From Pterois miles (lineage: Eukaryota > Chordata > Actinopteri > Perciformes > Scorpaenidae), in the NCBI GenBank assembly GCA_947000775.1, contig CAMQGK010000247.1, forward strand, positions 720,122 through 784,121: a stretch of DNA of 64,000 nt, written 5' to 3'. Below the pieces are notes generated by a model. The model was given only the letters and a program-made list of their open reading frames with translations, was not told the DNA's origin and ran no database searches. A program made the position numbers and the translations under genes. Of the stretch, positions 13,934 to 25,131 are shown in pieces; the first letter of the stretch is position 1, and each line of letters starts with the position of its first letter.

Positions 13934-14220
13934 ACATTACAAAAAGTAACTCAGTCTCTCTATAAGTTATGATTTTTGTTGTTCAATATAATATATTAGT
14001 TTGGTCCTCCTTCATGTTCTCAGAAGCAAAGGCTTGGTTTGTGTAGTGTGTGTGTGTGTATGTGTATGTGTGTGTGTGTGTGTGTGTAGACAGATGTATA
14101 TGTGGAATTCTGTAGATCCTGTAAGGTGTGTGTGTGAGTGTGTATTTACAGGTCAGTTCTGTGTGGGTGCAGTGTTGTTATTTTCCATCTTCAAAGTGTT
14201 TGGGCTCTCCAGATGTGGGA
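13934..14220 (-). other. probable proximal 3' UTR of the elfn2-like gene
   Basis: The sequence follows the TGA at 14221. On the transcript strand it contains an interrupted (CA)n run (plus-strand TG at 14046-14087), a type of sequence that can bind hnRNP L. No transcript end is visible directly; ELFN 3' UTRs can be much longer. Confidence 0.45.
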
Positions 14221-16333
14221 TCAGGTCTTCTGCTGGGCAGACACACCCTTCCAGTAGTCCAGTATGTCGTGAAGATCCTCATCCTTGGCAAACTGAACCT
14301 TTCGCCTCAGCGCGTGTCCGGCTGCCACGTATCCTTCGTCCTCCATGGACGCCTGCCGGTGCCTCTTGCGGTGCAGCTTGAACCTCTCCCACAGCCCGAG
14401 GGTCGGGGTGCACAGGAGCCCTTCATCCTCCTCATCTTCCTCTGGGCTGGAGCAGTAGCTGAGGTTGTGGTACTGGGGCGAGAGCGGGTAGTGTGGCGAG
14501 AGCTGGGAGTAAGCAAGCTCCCGCTGTTTGGCCTGCCTGCTGAGGGTGAGGGGGTCCAACATGGAGGGCTTACGAACCCCTGGATGGTGGTGGAGCTCCT
14601 GCAGGATCTGGGGGTGGTGCTGTAGCTCCTGGAGGTGCTGTTGGGAGCCGGGATAGGAGTGACGGTGTTCGTTGTACTGGCGGATTCTCTGTGCTTCAGC
14701 TCGTAAGATAGCCGCTGCCGGGGTGACTGTACGAATGGCATCTCCTCCTCCGCCTCCCCTTTCTCCCCTCTCTCCCCTCTCTCCGGGTGAAGTCCTCTCG
14801 ATGTAGCGGGTTTCTGATGAGTGGTAGCCTCCCTCTGAGCGGAATGAGCGAGGGCTACGGGCAGAACCAGGAGATGAGGAGGTGCTGGGCCTTTTTGAGG
14901 TTGGAGGTGCCTCCATGCTGTGGTGTCGCTGCAGAGAATGATGATAGCTTCTCCCCCTCTCCTCTCTTCCTCCTCTTCCTCCCTTGTACACCGGGGAGAG
15001 GAACTCACTTCCTCTTTCTACTTGCTCAGAGAGAAGCACCAGCTGTGGCTCTGCAGTAGAAACAGCCCCTCCGCCTGCAGAAGAGGGGGATTTGATCCCC
15101 TGCTGAAAGGAGGTAGACTCGGATTTGAGAGCATCTATACAGTTGTTGATGATCTGGTTAACTTTATCAACTTCTTTAGCGATGGTTGAGATCTCTGCTA
15201 CTGAGCCCTGGGGATTTGCTTGTGGTGACATCTCTCTTTCTCTTTCTCGCTCCCGTTCCCGTTCTCGCTCCCTCTCCCTTTCAATGCCAGACCCTCTCAC
15301 CTCCATGTAGTTCAGTTTGGCAGGCTTGTGCACCGGTGTTTCTATCACCTCCTGCAGCTTGTATGGATCAATCTCACCACCCTGAGGAAGGTAGGGCATT
15401 CTGGACAAACTGTCCCCAGCACCAATCTTCTGGGAAACAGATCCTCCACTCCCTCCCTCTATATCTCCTTCTCCACCATACTTGAGCTCTATCAGAGTCC
15501 TTTGGATCCTGCTCATCTTCCTCTCCTTCTCCTGCATGATCCTTTTCTTCCTCAGGCAGTGGACAACTAGGCCAAGGAAAAGTAACATGCCAAACAAGCA
15601 GCCCAGTATAGTCATAATGTAGTGGGTGGCTGACGACTGATTGGCTGTCCTCCCAGCCCCGGCCTGGCGGCCAGTGGAGATGGTCAGACAGGTGTGGTTG
15701 AAGCGCAGGGAGTTTCGTATAGAAGCCACACAGTATGTGTAGACGGTGTTGGGTTTTAAGTTCTTGACCTCAATATCTTCTCTTTGATTTTTCAGATTCT
15801 GGATATCTGTGAAGAAGCTGTTGTTATAAAGCACCAGGATGTACATTTTCCTGTACGGATGAGGAATCTGAACTGTAATCACAGCGCTTGAATGTAGCAC
15901 CTGCTTTAGCGTCATGATTGGATTTGTGTCAGAGAAAATGGGGCTTAAGCTGATTACCTCATCAGGAGGAGTCCCGGAAGCACAATCGTCCAAACCACAG
16001 GGAGAGGCAAAATCTGGTGGCAAGGTGGTGGAATCGGCCGTGCCAATCATATAGAAGGATGTCACACTACTGCCGTCGTCCTTGCATACAAAACTAAGCA
16101 CGTGCAGTGCATTGCGTTGGGTAGGCATGCGGGGGTTCTGGCTCAGGAGGTTGTAGCCAAAGAATCCTTGAGGCGAGTCACACACCATCCTCTCACTGGT
16201 CCTGTTGGGGAAGGCTGAGAGCCAGCGCAGGAAACCCAGCAGCTCACAAGAGCAGTTGAAGGGGTTGGTGTAAAGTTCACATGTGGTCAGCTTAGAGAGT
16301 CCAGAGAACAAACTACCATCTAGTACCTGGATC
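14221..16333 (-). CDS. elfn2: elfn2-like coding exon 4 (LRR cap, FN3, membrane helix, cytoplasmic tail)
   Basis: The final coding exon encodes residues 205-907 and the TGA stop at 14223-14221. The acceptor is CCCTTTTCAG|GATCCAGG at 16334/16333. It carries the rest of LRR5, the cysteine-rich cap (NPFNCSCELLGFLRWL), the FN3 domain (IPHPYRKMYILVLYNN and CVASIRNSLRFNHTCLTIST), the membrane helix and all of the tail. Odd tail features are an (Glu-Arg)8-Glu run at 555-571, GERGERGER followed by five or six glycines at 721-734, a His/Gln-rich duplicated stretch at 769-788 (LQELQHHPQ, LQELHHHPG) and an acidic run EEDEEDE at 835-841. The frame stays open upstream to 16452, but that part is intron 3. 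Large open frames on the opposite strand here are shadows of this biased coding sequence. Confidence 0.95.
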
Positions 16334-19300
16334 CTGAAAAGGGAAAAAGGGAAAATCATAGATTTAAAGGGAAATTTAATTTGCATAGCTGAATACAGGA
16401 TCATCAATCTGTCAACAACCATTTTCAAAAAGTGTTTACACCAATATAGCACTGCACGTCTGCAACACTGTCAGACTCATGATGGATAAAGTGTAAAAAT
16501 CTATGTACAGTATTATACTATCATCAAAACCTGGCTCCTACATTACCCGCAATGCTACACAATCACCAACAGTTCAGTCAGAGATTTAGGTTCAGTCAGA
16601 GATTATGCTATGTTTAGTGGGCAACCTTTGGGTCTGAAAAGTGAAGCCAAGGCTGAAATGCCTTAAATCTGAAGTCTATGAGGAAATGGCCCTACTTCTC
16701 CATATCTGCTGGATGTTTAGTCTGAGAAGTGAAGTCAGTGCTGAATTGCCTTAAACTTGCATTCTTTCTAACAGCCAGCAGGGGGCGACATGATGTTCAT
16801 TTAGTAAATTATGGTCCCATTTAGAGTCAAATAGACCATAAAGCAGGGTGTGATTTAGGGCGCGGCTAGCTTGTGATTGGCAGGTAGCTACTACGGCGTT
16901 GTCTGGTCTGGAGTTGTCCGTGTTTTCGTCTTAGACCTTTAACCCTTTCACAGTGTGTTTTCAGTTCATGAAACTTAACTAGAACATTTTGGTCACGTGG
17001 AAATGTCTTATTCAGCATTCGTTGTACTTAGCTCCACCCTCTTGTGTCACTTCTGGTTGCAACAAGAAGGCACCGGCCAAAATGTGAAACTCAAGGCTTC
17101 AGAACCATAGTCCACATACCAATGGATGGGTGTCATGGCGACTACACCACTTCTTATATACAGTCAAACTTGTAGTCTCCAGACCCCTTGTGTGACATCA
17201 CAGGAGGCAAGTGATCAAACTTTGGCTTCATATTTTCTGAACTTTTCCCACATAAGCTGTAGTATTCCTCAAGAGCTGTAAACAGACTTTGATGTGTAAA
17301 ATCTGGCGGCTTCCCTTTTAAATGAACTTGTTACTTCTTGTACTTCAGTTCCTTGCCTTAAACATTTCCCAAACTACCTTTCAACAAGCCCCAAAGAGCA
17401 GTTAAACTTCTTCCATTCTGCTGTTGCTTTTACATTTAAGTCAAAAGATCAATAGCAGTTACAGTACCGACAGTAAGAACATGACAGTTATTCTTGCTGA
17501 GAAAAAAATGTTTTAACTTTTATTGAAAAGATGGCTTGTTGCAGCATTGCATCATAGTTAACTGAGGATACTGTCAGTGAGGAAAAATGCATCTGCATCC
17601 TCTGCAATGCTTTTTTCCCCAGCAAGTCTACAAAATATCAGTGCAAATTGGTGAATTTAGAAAGCCGCCCTTGATCTTTGATTATGGGTTGAATCAAGCC
17701 TGATATTTAACATTGATGTTTTGGCCTTGTTTAGGAAATTAACTATATTCTCCTATCGAGAAACATTAAAACTTATTTTCTCCCTTTGCTCCATTAGCGT
17801 CATACACCAATGAATGCCAAATTATGAACTGAGATGCAGTCAGATTAGATATGTTTAGAGTAGGTTTCGCTTCTAACAAGGCTTGTGAACCCATAGTATA
17901 ACAACATAGGTATCATGAGGTGTCGTCAGCGATCAAATTGCCAGTTAGTGTGGGCAAAATGGACAAATGGCCAAGTTTGATGGTAAGCGCCTGGCTTCAA
18001 AGCCATTTCACACCAGTGTAATATGTATGTGTAGTGTGGGAAAGCAAAAAATTTGCACGATGATTTTTCACATTTCCGTTTCACAACGAGTCTCCTCCTA
18101 ATCCAGACAGAGAAGGTCTAAGGGGCTATTGTTAACTATACAATACATTAACTAACTGGACCCAAATGTGATGCTAACACTAGTTAGTTGTTGTGGCTAG
18201 CCCCTTTCCGTGACCAACATATAACATTAGCAAGTGCATGTCAGCTACATTACCATCTGCATCGTATCCCAGTTGCCAAGTGATCTCAAGTTATATATTG
18301 TCCTTTGATAGTTTAGGTCGCAGTGTTTAGTGTACATTATTGGGTGTTGGGGAGGGAACGGCCCATTGTTATTCTGGAACACCAATAGCCTGAAAAATGT
18401 CATTGGGCCAAAAAAAAAAAAAAAAAAGCCCTTTTATCAGATAGTCCATTCCCCTGAAAACAATGAATGCATGAATGTTCTGCAGGAGTGTACAAGCTTT
18501 CATAAGAACCCACAAAGTCAGTTTTGGATTGGAGTCATGCCTGGCTGCACTGACACTGGTGTCTTTATCAGGCTGCAGAATACGTGAATATTTACTGTGG
18601 CAACAAGCGACGATTGATGTGAGCACATATTAATTGTCTAAGCTTAATCATCCAAATAATCAGAACCCACAACATTACAGTTTGGCATATTCAAACAAAA
18701 CCAACATCTACCAACGGCATTAGTGATGGTTACATCCAGTTACCTAATATTATAGTTCTCTCAAACAATGTGTAACAAAGATACTCATCAGAGGGGTTTT
18801 AGAAGTGGGTGACTGACTGGAAAATAGTAGGTATACGCCGTATATCTGTGTATACTGGAGATATATGTTAATATTCTCCAGCTGTTTTTCGTATTGTTTT
18901 CCCTCACTGTATCTCTGGCCCTGAGTGACCACTTATGATCAGATGTCACTTCCCTGCTCTATATGCAAATAAATATGTGGTAAACACATGGCTAATACCG
19001 CTGACATTGCAACATAATATTATGGGGATGTCAGTAGCAATATCATACATATTTGTGTATTCATTTTATTGACATAAAAATATAAGATTATTGTCTACCA
19101 GTGGTCGCTGGGGATTTACATACTGCCTACACTGATGTGAAAAGCTTTGGAACAAAAACACAGACGCGTCGTACCGACAGTATGATAATAATGCACTTCC
19201 TGTGCCTAGTCTGATATCTGTACACATATAGCGTCTGTCTCTGTCCGCTGAGCAGCATCTCTTGTTCTTCAGAGGCAGACCATTTAATTAGCAAAATATA

Positions 19301-21748
19301 ATGACAAACATCAGCCAAGAAACAATTGGCGATGTACTCAGCCAATCGCTGATAGTCGATATATTTGCATAAAAAGACACAATTCAAATGATTGATTATT
19401 TAAATAACTGTTATTTAATATGTATCTTGGCAGTAGTAGTATTTTTTTGGCATCTTAGCCTTTAATGACAGGACAGGACTCAGCCTTGTTATATGGGCGC
19501 ACGCTATACCAACTGAGCTATCGGAGGGTCCGGCATTAGTAGTTTTAATTGTGTATTATAGGCTGCTTAGAGCTAACATTAGTGTTAGGAGGTTAAACAA
19601 GTCTTTATCTATTTTATACTGCTGTGAAAACATCTTCAAACAACTGGATTTATTCAAGTTTCTCACCAAAAACTTCATCTTACAAAATTACATTTGAACC
19701 TATTATGATAACATTGTAACTTACTTTTGCCTGATACTCATTTTACTGAACAGAGCTTGAATGCACCATCGATGGCACGTCCGTTAATGTTAGTAGCTCC
19801 ATTATTTAACCAAGGCGGACTGTGCTGCCCACCGGCTACTAACAGGTAACATTACTACTCTCCTCCTGCTGATTTCAAAAGCAGATTTGTTTACAGTGTC
19901 GCATTATCAGGGGAAAAAATAGGGTGTGTCCCCTCAAGTTTATTAGCAGTAGCGCCATGCTTTTAGCTGACTTTGACATGCCAAGGAATCAGCAACTAGG
20001 AACCGGTTCTCAATGGGAATAGAGTCTTTATTCCAGTCCCCAGCATTTTCCCTGCCTACCAAAGTGGCAGATGGCCTGACGATTTCACCTGCAACTGCCA
20101 ACAATTTACCCACATTTGGTGGGTGGTGGGTGCTAATTCCAGACCCACCCAACCCTAGCATATGCCCTGCACTACACCACTGCTTAGATGACAAGCTAAA
20201 CATTACGTAAAACTAGAGAGCGATATCCAAGGATTATAATAGATTATGTTACATGAATCTTGAAACAGCACTGCACAAAGACTCATCACTTGACATGTCT
20301 GTCTGAGGTTCACTCAACTTGACTATAAAATATGCAGTTTGTGCATCACATTAAATATATAAAACCCATTAAAAGTGCTGTGAATTCTCAGAGTTATCTA
20401 CTTGATTCATCAGCTAATTGTTTCATTGCTACGGCAGCATGTTTTCTCTCTCATTAGACACACACATGGAGCCCAGTCGATACCTGTTCATGGAGAGGTC
20501 TATATTCTCTATGTTGGGGCATTCCCAGAAGGTGTTGGGTGTAACAGTCTCGATGAGGTTGGCTTGCAGGTAGAGATACTGCAGCTTGCCCAGACCACGC
20601 AGCATTCCCTCTGTCAGGTTCCTCAACTTGTTAAAACCCATCTGGAGAACCTGGAGAGACAAAGACAAGTGGGATTATTCTAATCTCCAAAGAGCCGGCC
20701 AGCGCCAAGCATCACACACTACAAGCTGGAAACATGCAGAACAAACAGATGACGGTTCAGTACAATTCATGTTTCACATGGTGATCTAAGCCTCTATGCT
20801 GTGCTCAATTTACTAAGATCTTTCTTGTTCACATTTTACCTCCTGGCACAGCTCCAGCAGCTGGGGTAGATGTTTGAGCATATCAGCTCATTATGGCTGC
20901 GTTCAGCTCAGTTTGGTGAAAACACTTTTGCCTGAATGTTTCTGGAAGCCATAATGAGCAAGTGTTGTCTTTCTTGTGTGCCTGTGTGTCCATCTGTTTG
21001 CATAATGCTGGAATAATTTAGATCCTTAACTCAAGTTAAAGTAGCAGTACCACTGTGTGGAAATGATCCCCTTGATTACACTTAGATGTCCTTCATCCAT
21101 TATTCTGAGTATTTCCTGTTTACCAAAACAAACCAAGTTTGTAAAACATATACCACCATATGAGAACTGACTAAATATAGCTCATTTCATTAAAGGGTAC
21201 ATGAACAAAATTACTAATCTGAGCAGCCATTTGATACCAATTTACTTACTTTACTTTACAACTGTACAGATGCATTTTGGTCAGTACCAAAAAAATATTG
21301 CCACCCATTTTTACCTCCGCCAAGGCCAAAGAGGTTATGTTTTCACTGGCGTTTATTTGTTTGTCTGTCTGTCTGTTAGCAGGGTTACTCCAAATGTTCA
21401 CAATGGATTTGAATGAAAGTTTTTGGAGGGGTGGGTGTGGCACAATGAACAATCCACTACATTTTGGTGGCGATCTGGATCATGATCAAGATTCAGAAAT
21501 TGTTTCAAAGATTTCAGATCAGCTGTAACATGAAGACCATTTGGTATAACACAAGCGCAGTGTAACTGATGATGTGTTAAAGAGGCATGAACCAGCCTCC
21601 TTCCCTCTGCGAACGTGAAAACGGGAAAGTCTCTCTCTAGAACCAGTGTTTGGTTTGTCCGTTCTGGGCTACTGTAGAAGCATGGGTTGTAACGGTATGA
21701 GATTTATACTGTGCGATAACCTTCTCAGGATATTTCACAGTAGTACAG

Positions 21749-21783
<35 letters not shown>

Positions 21784-23187
21784 CATTATTAGTAGTAGTA
21801 GTAGTCGTAGTCGTAGTAGTAGTAGTAGTTGTAAAATAAGGTCCCAAGAGTATTCACAATTAATATATACTGTAGGTGTGTGTCAGTGCACATGTACACA
21901 TGACAACTATCGACTTTCATACCACCTTAATATCCGTATACCTTTACTACCCTATTAGAAACATGGCAGCTTGCTCGCTATGTCGATATAAATCAGCTCA
22001 TTCTAAGGTATGAAAACACAACGATTTTCATTATCAGGTGATTACACTCTAATGAAAACACACTTATTAATGTTCATTTGCTGCCAATATATCCTCCTAA
22101 ATCCTCAGTTTACTGTCATAGAGGAGGAAAAAAAAAAACAGAAAATGACATTTAAGAAGCTGCAATCAGAGGATTTGGATTTTTTTTTCTTAAAAAAATG
22201 ACTCAAACTGATTGATTATCAAAATAGTTAGCAAATAAATAATGATAATAATTGATCCTTGCAAAAATATGTCAGTGAGTGACCAGTAATTAAGTGAAGT
22301 ATTATGATACTTGATCCTCTAAGTCATAATAAAATGCTTTACAATGTGTTATGATTCAGGCTATAAAGCATTATGAATACACTGTATATGAGTGCTTGTA
22401 ACTATGATTATAGAGTTCTATAAGCAGATTATTACACATAAGTATGTTTATACTGCATTATAGACATGGGCGTTCCCCCTGAAATGTAGTGTAGTAGAGG
22501 AGTAAAGTAAAGTATATTCTGTAATCTCAAAATACCCAAATACGTCAAAATGGACCAAAACACAGTACTTGGTAAATGCACCTTCCTCCATTGTGTTTAT
22601 GTGCATTAACAAGTGCATCCATCAACACGCGTATGAAAGTACAGTATGTCAATGCTCACCTGCAGGTTGAATTGTGCTGAGAACGCTCCGTCTTCCACAT
22701 AGCTGATATCGTTCTTGGTGAGGTTCAGATAGGTGAGGTTGCCAAAGCGACTGAGTGAAGAATAATGAACTGACCGAATCTTGTTCTCATTCAGCCTCAG
22801 ATCCACAATAGTGCTGTAGAGAGAAGAGTGAAGGCTGCAGATGTTTGACAAAGAGGCAAAATAACATAAACAACAACTCTTTTTATCATTTTCTTACCTG
22901 TTAATGTGGGAGGGGATGGCCTCATAGGGAGGCTGGTTCATACTGCAGATAGCCAGCCACACAAAGCCCTTCTCGCCTTCGATAAGCCAGCAGTCAGCTG
23001 TTACCATTGGCAACCGCATTATTGACAGCAGGGCGAGCCAACAGAGGAAGGAGCTGGCTGTGGACAGGAGCACTGATGAAGAACCTCCAGTCACGTTATG
23101 TCTGTGCCGTCCCTGTCCTGTCCTCTGGGCCATTTGGGATGTCATCACAATATCCATTGGAGAAAGCCGAGCAGAGATGCTTGCCAT
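14221..23187 (-). CDS. elfn2: elfn2-like LRR and fibronectin III synaptic adhesion protein, four coding exons
   Basis: Joining 23187-22898, 22813-22660, 20650-20484 and 16333-14221 gives one 907-residue frame ending in TGA. Visible parts: hydrophobic signal core about 39-58 with likely cleavage after VTA (residue 64); five 24-residue LRRs about 101-221; LRR C-terminal cap about 227-287 with Cys231, 233, 255 and 287; fibronectin III domain about 326-424; membrane helix about 443-464 (HYIMTILGCLFG start); tail 465-907. The tail contains SVAEISTIAKEVDKVNQIIN, TVTPAAAILRAEA, KVQF (882-885, PP1 docking) and the family C-terminus DILDYWKGVSAQ. ELFN proteins are postsynaptic partners of group III metabotropic glutamate receptors and bind PP1. 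Blocks such as MPYLP, EPQLVLLSE and TVTPAAA resemble ELFN2 rather than ELFN1, from memory. It is longer than mammalian ELFN2 (about 820 residues) because of extra leader and tail insertions. Teleosts often keep two elfn2 copies; I cannot say which this is. The start codon is uncertain. Confidence 0.9.
16600..17240. repeat. probable dispersed fish repeat with an internal partial duplication
   Basis: The stretches starting near 16632 and near 16720 are about 78 percent alike (GTCTGA-A-AAGTGAAG, CTGAA-TGCCTTAAA). They are followed by CCAGCAGGGGGCGAC, a phrase common in fish repeats. Assignment to a family needs a library search. Confidence 0.4.
19446..19531 (-). repeat. tRNA-like SINE head or tRNA pseudogene fragment
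   Basis: The minus strand reads TAGCTCAGTTGGTATAGC, an excellent box A, at 19520-19503. It is followed by GCGCCCATATAACAAGGC. The box B region (GGCTGAGTCC) is degenerate and no acceptor stem closes, so it is not a functional tRNA. Confidence 0.6.
20484..20650 (-). CDS. elfn2: elfn2-like coding exon 3 (LRR 3 to early LRR 5)
   Basis: This 167-bp exon encodes residues 149-203 plus two bases of Arg204: LRR3 (VLQMGFNKLRNLTEGMLRGL), LRR4 (LYLQANLIETVTPNTF) and the start of LRR5 (IDLSMN). The acceptor is TTGTCTCTCCAG|GTTCTC at 20651/20650. The donor is AACAG|GTATCG at 20484/20483. The phase 2 donor falls at the conserved Asn of the LRR, a classic intron position in LRR genes. Confidence 0.92.
21313..21510 (+). 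repeat. dispersed repeat with the CTCCGCCAAGG start
   Basis: It begins ACCTCCGCCAAGG..AGGTTATGTTTTCACTGG, continues with TTTGTTTGTCTGTCTGTC and TTAGCAGGGTTA, and has ACATTTTGGTGGCGATCTGG near its end. I recognise this as a widespread animal repeat, but not its class. Confidence 0.55.
21747..21833. repeat. compound trinucleotide microsatellite (ATT then AGT)
   Basis: About 13 ATT units are followed by AGT units with two CGT interruptions. It lies in intron 2. Confidence 0.95.
22660..22813 (-). CDS. elfn2: elfn2-like coding exon 2 (LRR 1-2)
   Basis: This 154-bp exon encodes the end of codon 97 and residues 98-148. It holds two complete LRRs (LRLNENKIRSVHYSSL and LNLTKNDISYVEDGAF). The acceptor is CTCTCTACAG|CACT at 22814/22813. 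The donor is CTGCAG|GTGAG at 22660/22659. It starts in phase 2 and ends in phase 0 exactly at the boundary between LRR2 and LRR3. Joined to exon 1 it makes HINSTIVDLRL, matching the family at the junction. Confidence 0.92.
22814..22897 (-). other. elfn2-like intron 1 (84 bp)
   Basis: GTAAG donor at 22897-22893 and TCTCTACAG acceptor ending at 22814. This very short phase 2 intron separates the N-terminal cap from LRR1. Its length is near the lower end usual for teleost introns. Its removal restores the ELFN family sequence across the junction. Confidence 0.9.
22898..23187 (-). CDS. elfn2: elfn2-like coding exon 1 (signal peptide and N-terminal cap)
   Basis: It encodes residues 1-96 plus two bases of codon 97. 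The mature N-terminus reads DCWLIEGEKGF..WLAICS, as in ELFN family members, with Cys66 and Cys81. The donor is CAG|GTAAG at 22898/22897. The ATG at 23187 directly follows an in-frame TAG, so it is the longest possible start in this exon. Met11, Met15 and Met19 are alternatives. The first Met leaves about 38 residues before the hydrophobic core, which is long for a signal peptide. A possible acceptor (CCTGTCCACAG) lies inside the exon, so an upstream exon could supply the true start. Residues from about 62 onward are secure; the leader is not. Confidence 0.8.
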
Positions 23188-23652
23188 CTAACATTTATTC
23201 ATGCAGGCTGGCGCCATTTGAAAGGGATTGAGGGCTTGTTTGTACAGTGTGTAGTGACTTGGTGTTGCCTTTGTGAGATTTGTGTCTATACTGCCTGAAG
23301 TGTAGTCACAGCATGGTAAAATGTTTAGCTTGTCTTGTAATCGTACGCAAAACTTGTTTTAGGAACTCAGGATTTATCAAAGTAGAAATGAGCGCAGGAG
23401 AGCGCCGTATCACTTCATTGGCAGTATGTGTGTCTAGGTAAACTATCAATTGTTCAATTAGGGGGTCACATTTGATTTGTTATGTATAAATTGGCAAGAG
23501 GAAGTTGTCCTGGCGCCAGATTGGCTGGTGCTCATGTCTTCTGTGGCCATCTGCATCTCTGATTGGACAAGCACCTCTTTTCTTTCTTCCTCATCGCTCG
23601 CTGCTCTGTGCGTGGTGTGAGAATTCGCCCCTGGAGGGAGAGAGAGAAAAGA

Positions 23653-23684
<32 letters not shown>

Positions 23685-25131
23685 AGGGAGAGAGACAGGA
23701 GGAGGGTGTTAGAAAAGCATTGCTAATGAAACACAGTGGTTTATACCATCAAACACAACCCTGTTACCAGCATGATGAGATAGAGGTAGTTATTTCTTCT
23801 TATATAACTGTCTGGCATTCACACTGCCACACAAACGCACGCAAATTTATGCACGCACACTCATTTCCTACACCGAAAAGACCTTTCTCGACAAGTCCAA
23901 TTAGTGCACATTGGTGCCGATACACAATAAGCACCTCCAAATCTTAAAAGTGCACACAGCTTGTTGCTGCTGTACTGTGCACACACACACACTTTCTGCC
24001 ACGCTATTAGCCTCGGGCCGTGATAGACCTGGGCTAAGAATGGCCCTCACTCTGATACTGTATCTAATTAATTAATCTGCTCTAAATATAACACTTCCTG
24101 GGAAAAACAGCTGATGTCTGATGGAACAGGAGAAACAGGGAGGCGGGGGAAGAAAAAGGCTCGCAAAGAGCTGAGGAGTAGCAAGGAGGAGGATGAAGAA
24201 GTGGGTGCAAGAGAGTGGTGAGGAAAGATGTTTGGGGGGAGGGGTGGGATGGAGCTAAAAGTGAGGTAGAGGGGAGGGATAAGGCAATAAGGAGAGAAAG
24301 AGACAGCGAATTGGTGAGAAAAATACGAGGCTGGGGAGAGAGAGGGATGTAGAGTGGCTCTCTGTCTGAGGAATTTGCTAGAATAGAGGCTCCCTCTTCT
24401 CTTTGAGAGCCTTTTTCTCTGCTGTAAGTGCAACAAACAGGATGTGACATTATGGAGGAGGAGAAGAAGAAGAAGTGGGAAGGACCAAAAGGTCCAACAT
24501 TCCTCTCAAGCATCTTTTGGCTGCTGTTCCCTCCTTATTGATTACAGATGAATAGCGAGGCAGAGAGGTGCTAGTGTGTCACCTCTGATCTGAGAGGGAA
24601 AGCAAAGCTTTTTGAGAGCGGGACAAAGCGGCTCTGAACTTTTTTGTGTCCTTGAAGAGAAAAAAAGTCCTGATGTCGCACCCTGGTTAGCCACTGTTTC
24701 TCTAGCTTCTGTGACTCCTTATCTCACAATAGAGGGTCTCATTTGATCGTTCTTTACTACGTATATTCTAAGATAATAATGATGTACTGTACATTACAAC
24801 GTGCCACATTATCCACCATGTTGACCAGCGCTCTCCTCTATTATCTTTCCAGCTTCTCTGCTGTAATCTCTGCTGTCTGAGCAAGACAAAGATTCTGCAG
24901 TCACGCTAGCGGCTCCGTGCTGATGTTTTTCATGTATAATGTTCACTATCTCATTTCGCATGCTGACATTTGCTAATTTGTACTAAACGGAGTACAGCTG
25001 AGGCTGATAAAAATGTCATTAGGTTTGCAGATAGTTAGTCATAAAACAAAGTATTTGTCAAATTATAATTTTGGCCTGATGATGGCGTTAAAGGAAGAGT
25101 TAAGGGTTCACCAAAGTTAAAGTTTAAGTTT
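23188..25131. other. upstream flank of the elfn2-like gene; purine-rich tracts, no gene
   Basis: A GA-rich tract at 23636-23705 (CT on the gene strand) lies about 450 bases upstream of the chosen start codon. A second purine-rich stretch spans about 24115-24480. The 5' UTR and promoter are probably in or beyond this region, but no TATA box or splice site could be assigned with confidence. Confidence 0.45.

Larger units (their letters stand above)
16334..20483 (-). other. elfn2-like intron 3 (4150 bp)
   Basis: Phase 2 intron with GTATCG donor and TTTTCAG acceptor. It holds a repeat-like block at about 16600-17240, a poly-A run at 18411-18427 and a tRNA-like SINE head on the minus strand at 19446-19531. 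The rest is unremarkable; no further exon was recognised. Confidence 0.88.
20651..22659 (-). other. elfn2-like intron 2 (2009 bp)
   Basis: Phase 0 intron with GTGAG donor and CTCTCCAG acceptor. It holds a dispersed repeat at about 21313-21510, a compound ATT/AGT microsatellite at about 21747-21833 and AT-rich repeat-like sequence around 22260-22480. I see no coding exon in it on either strand. Confidence 0.88.

Noticed and set aside
14128..15570. Several long open frames on the plus strand (up to 165 codons) and a 233-codon second minus-strand frame
   Set aside because: They overlap coding exon 4 in other frames or on the other strand, have no family features and arise from the biased tail composition.
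16334..16452. In-frame upstream extension of coding exon 4 as an alternative start
   Set aside because: The extension lacks LRR sequence, and a good acceptor at 16334 joins in frame to exon 3 with the expected LRR5 sequence.
19446..19531. Possible tRNA gene on the minus strand
   Set aside because: Box A is excellent but the T-arm region is degenerate and no cloverleaf can be drawn.
24082..24513. 143-codon Ser/Leu/Pro-rich open frame on the minus strand
   Set aside because: It is the complement of a purine-rich low-complexity tract and shows no domain.
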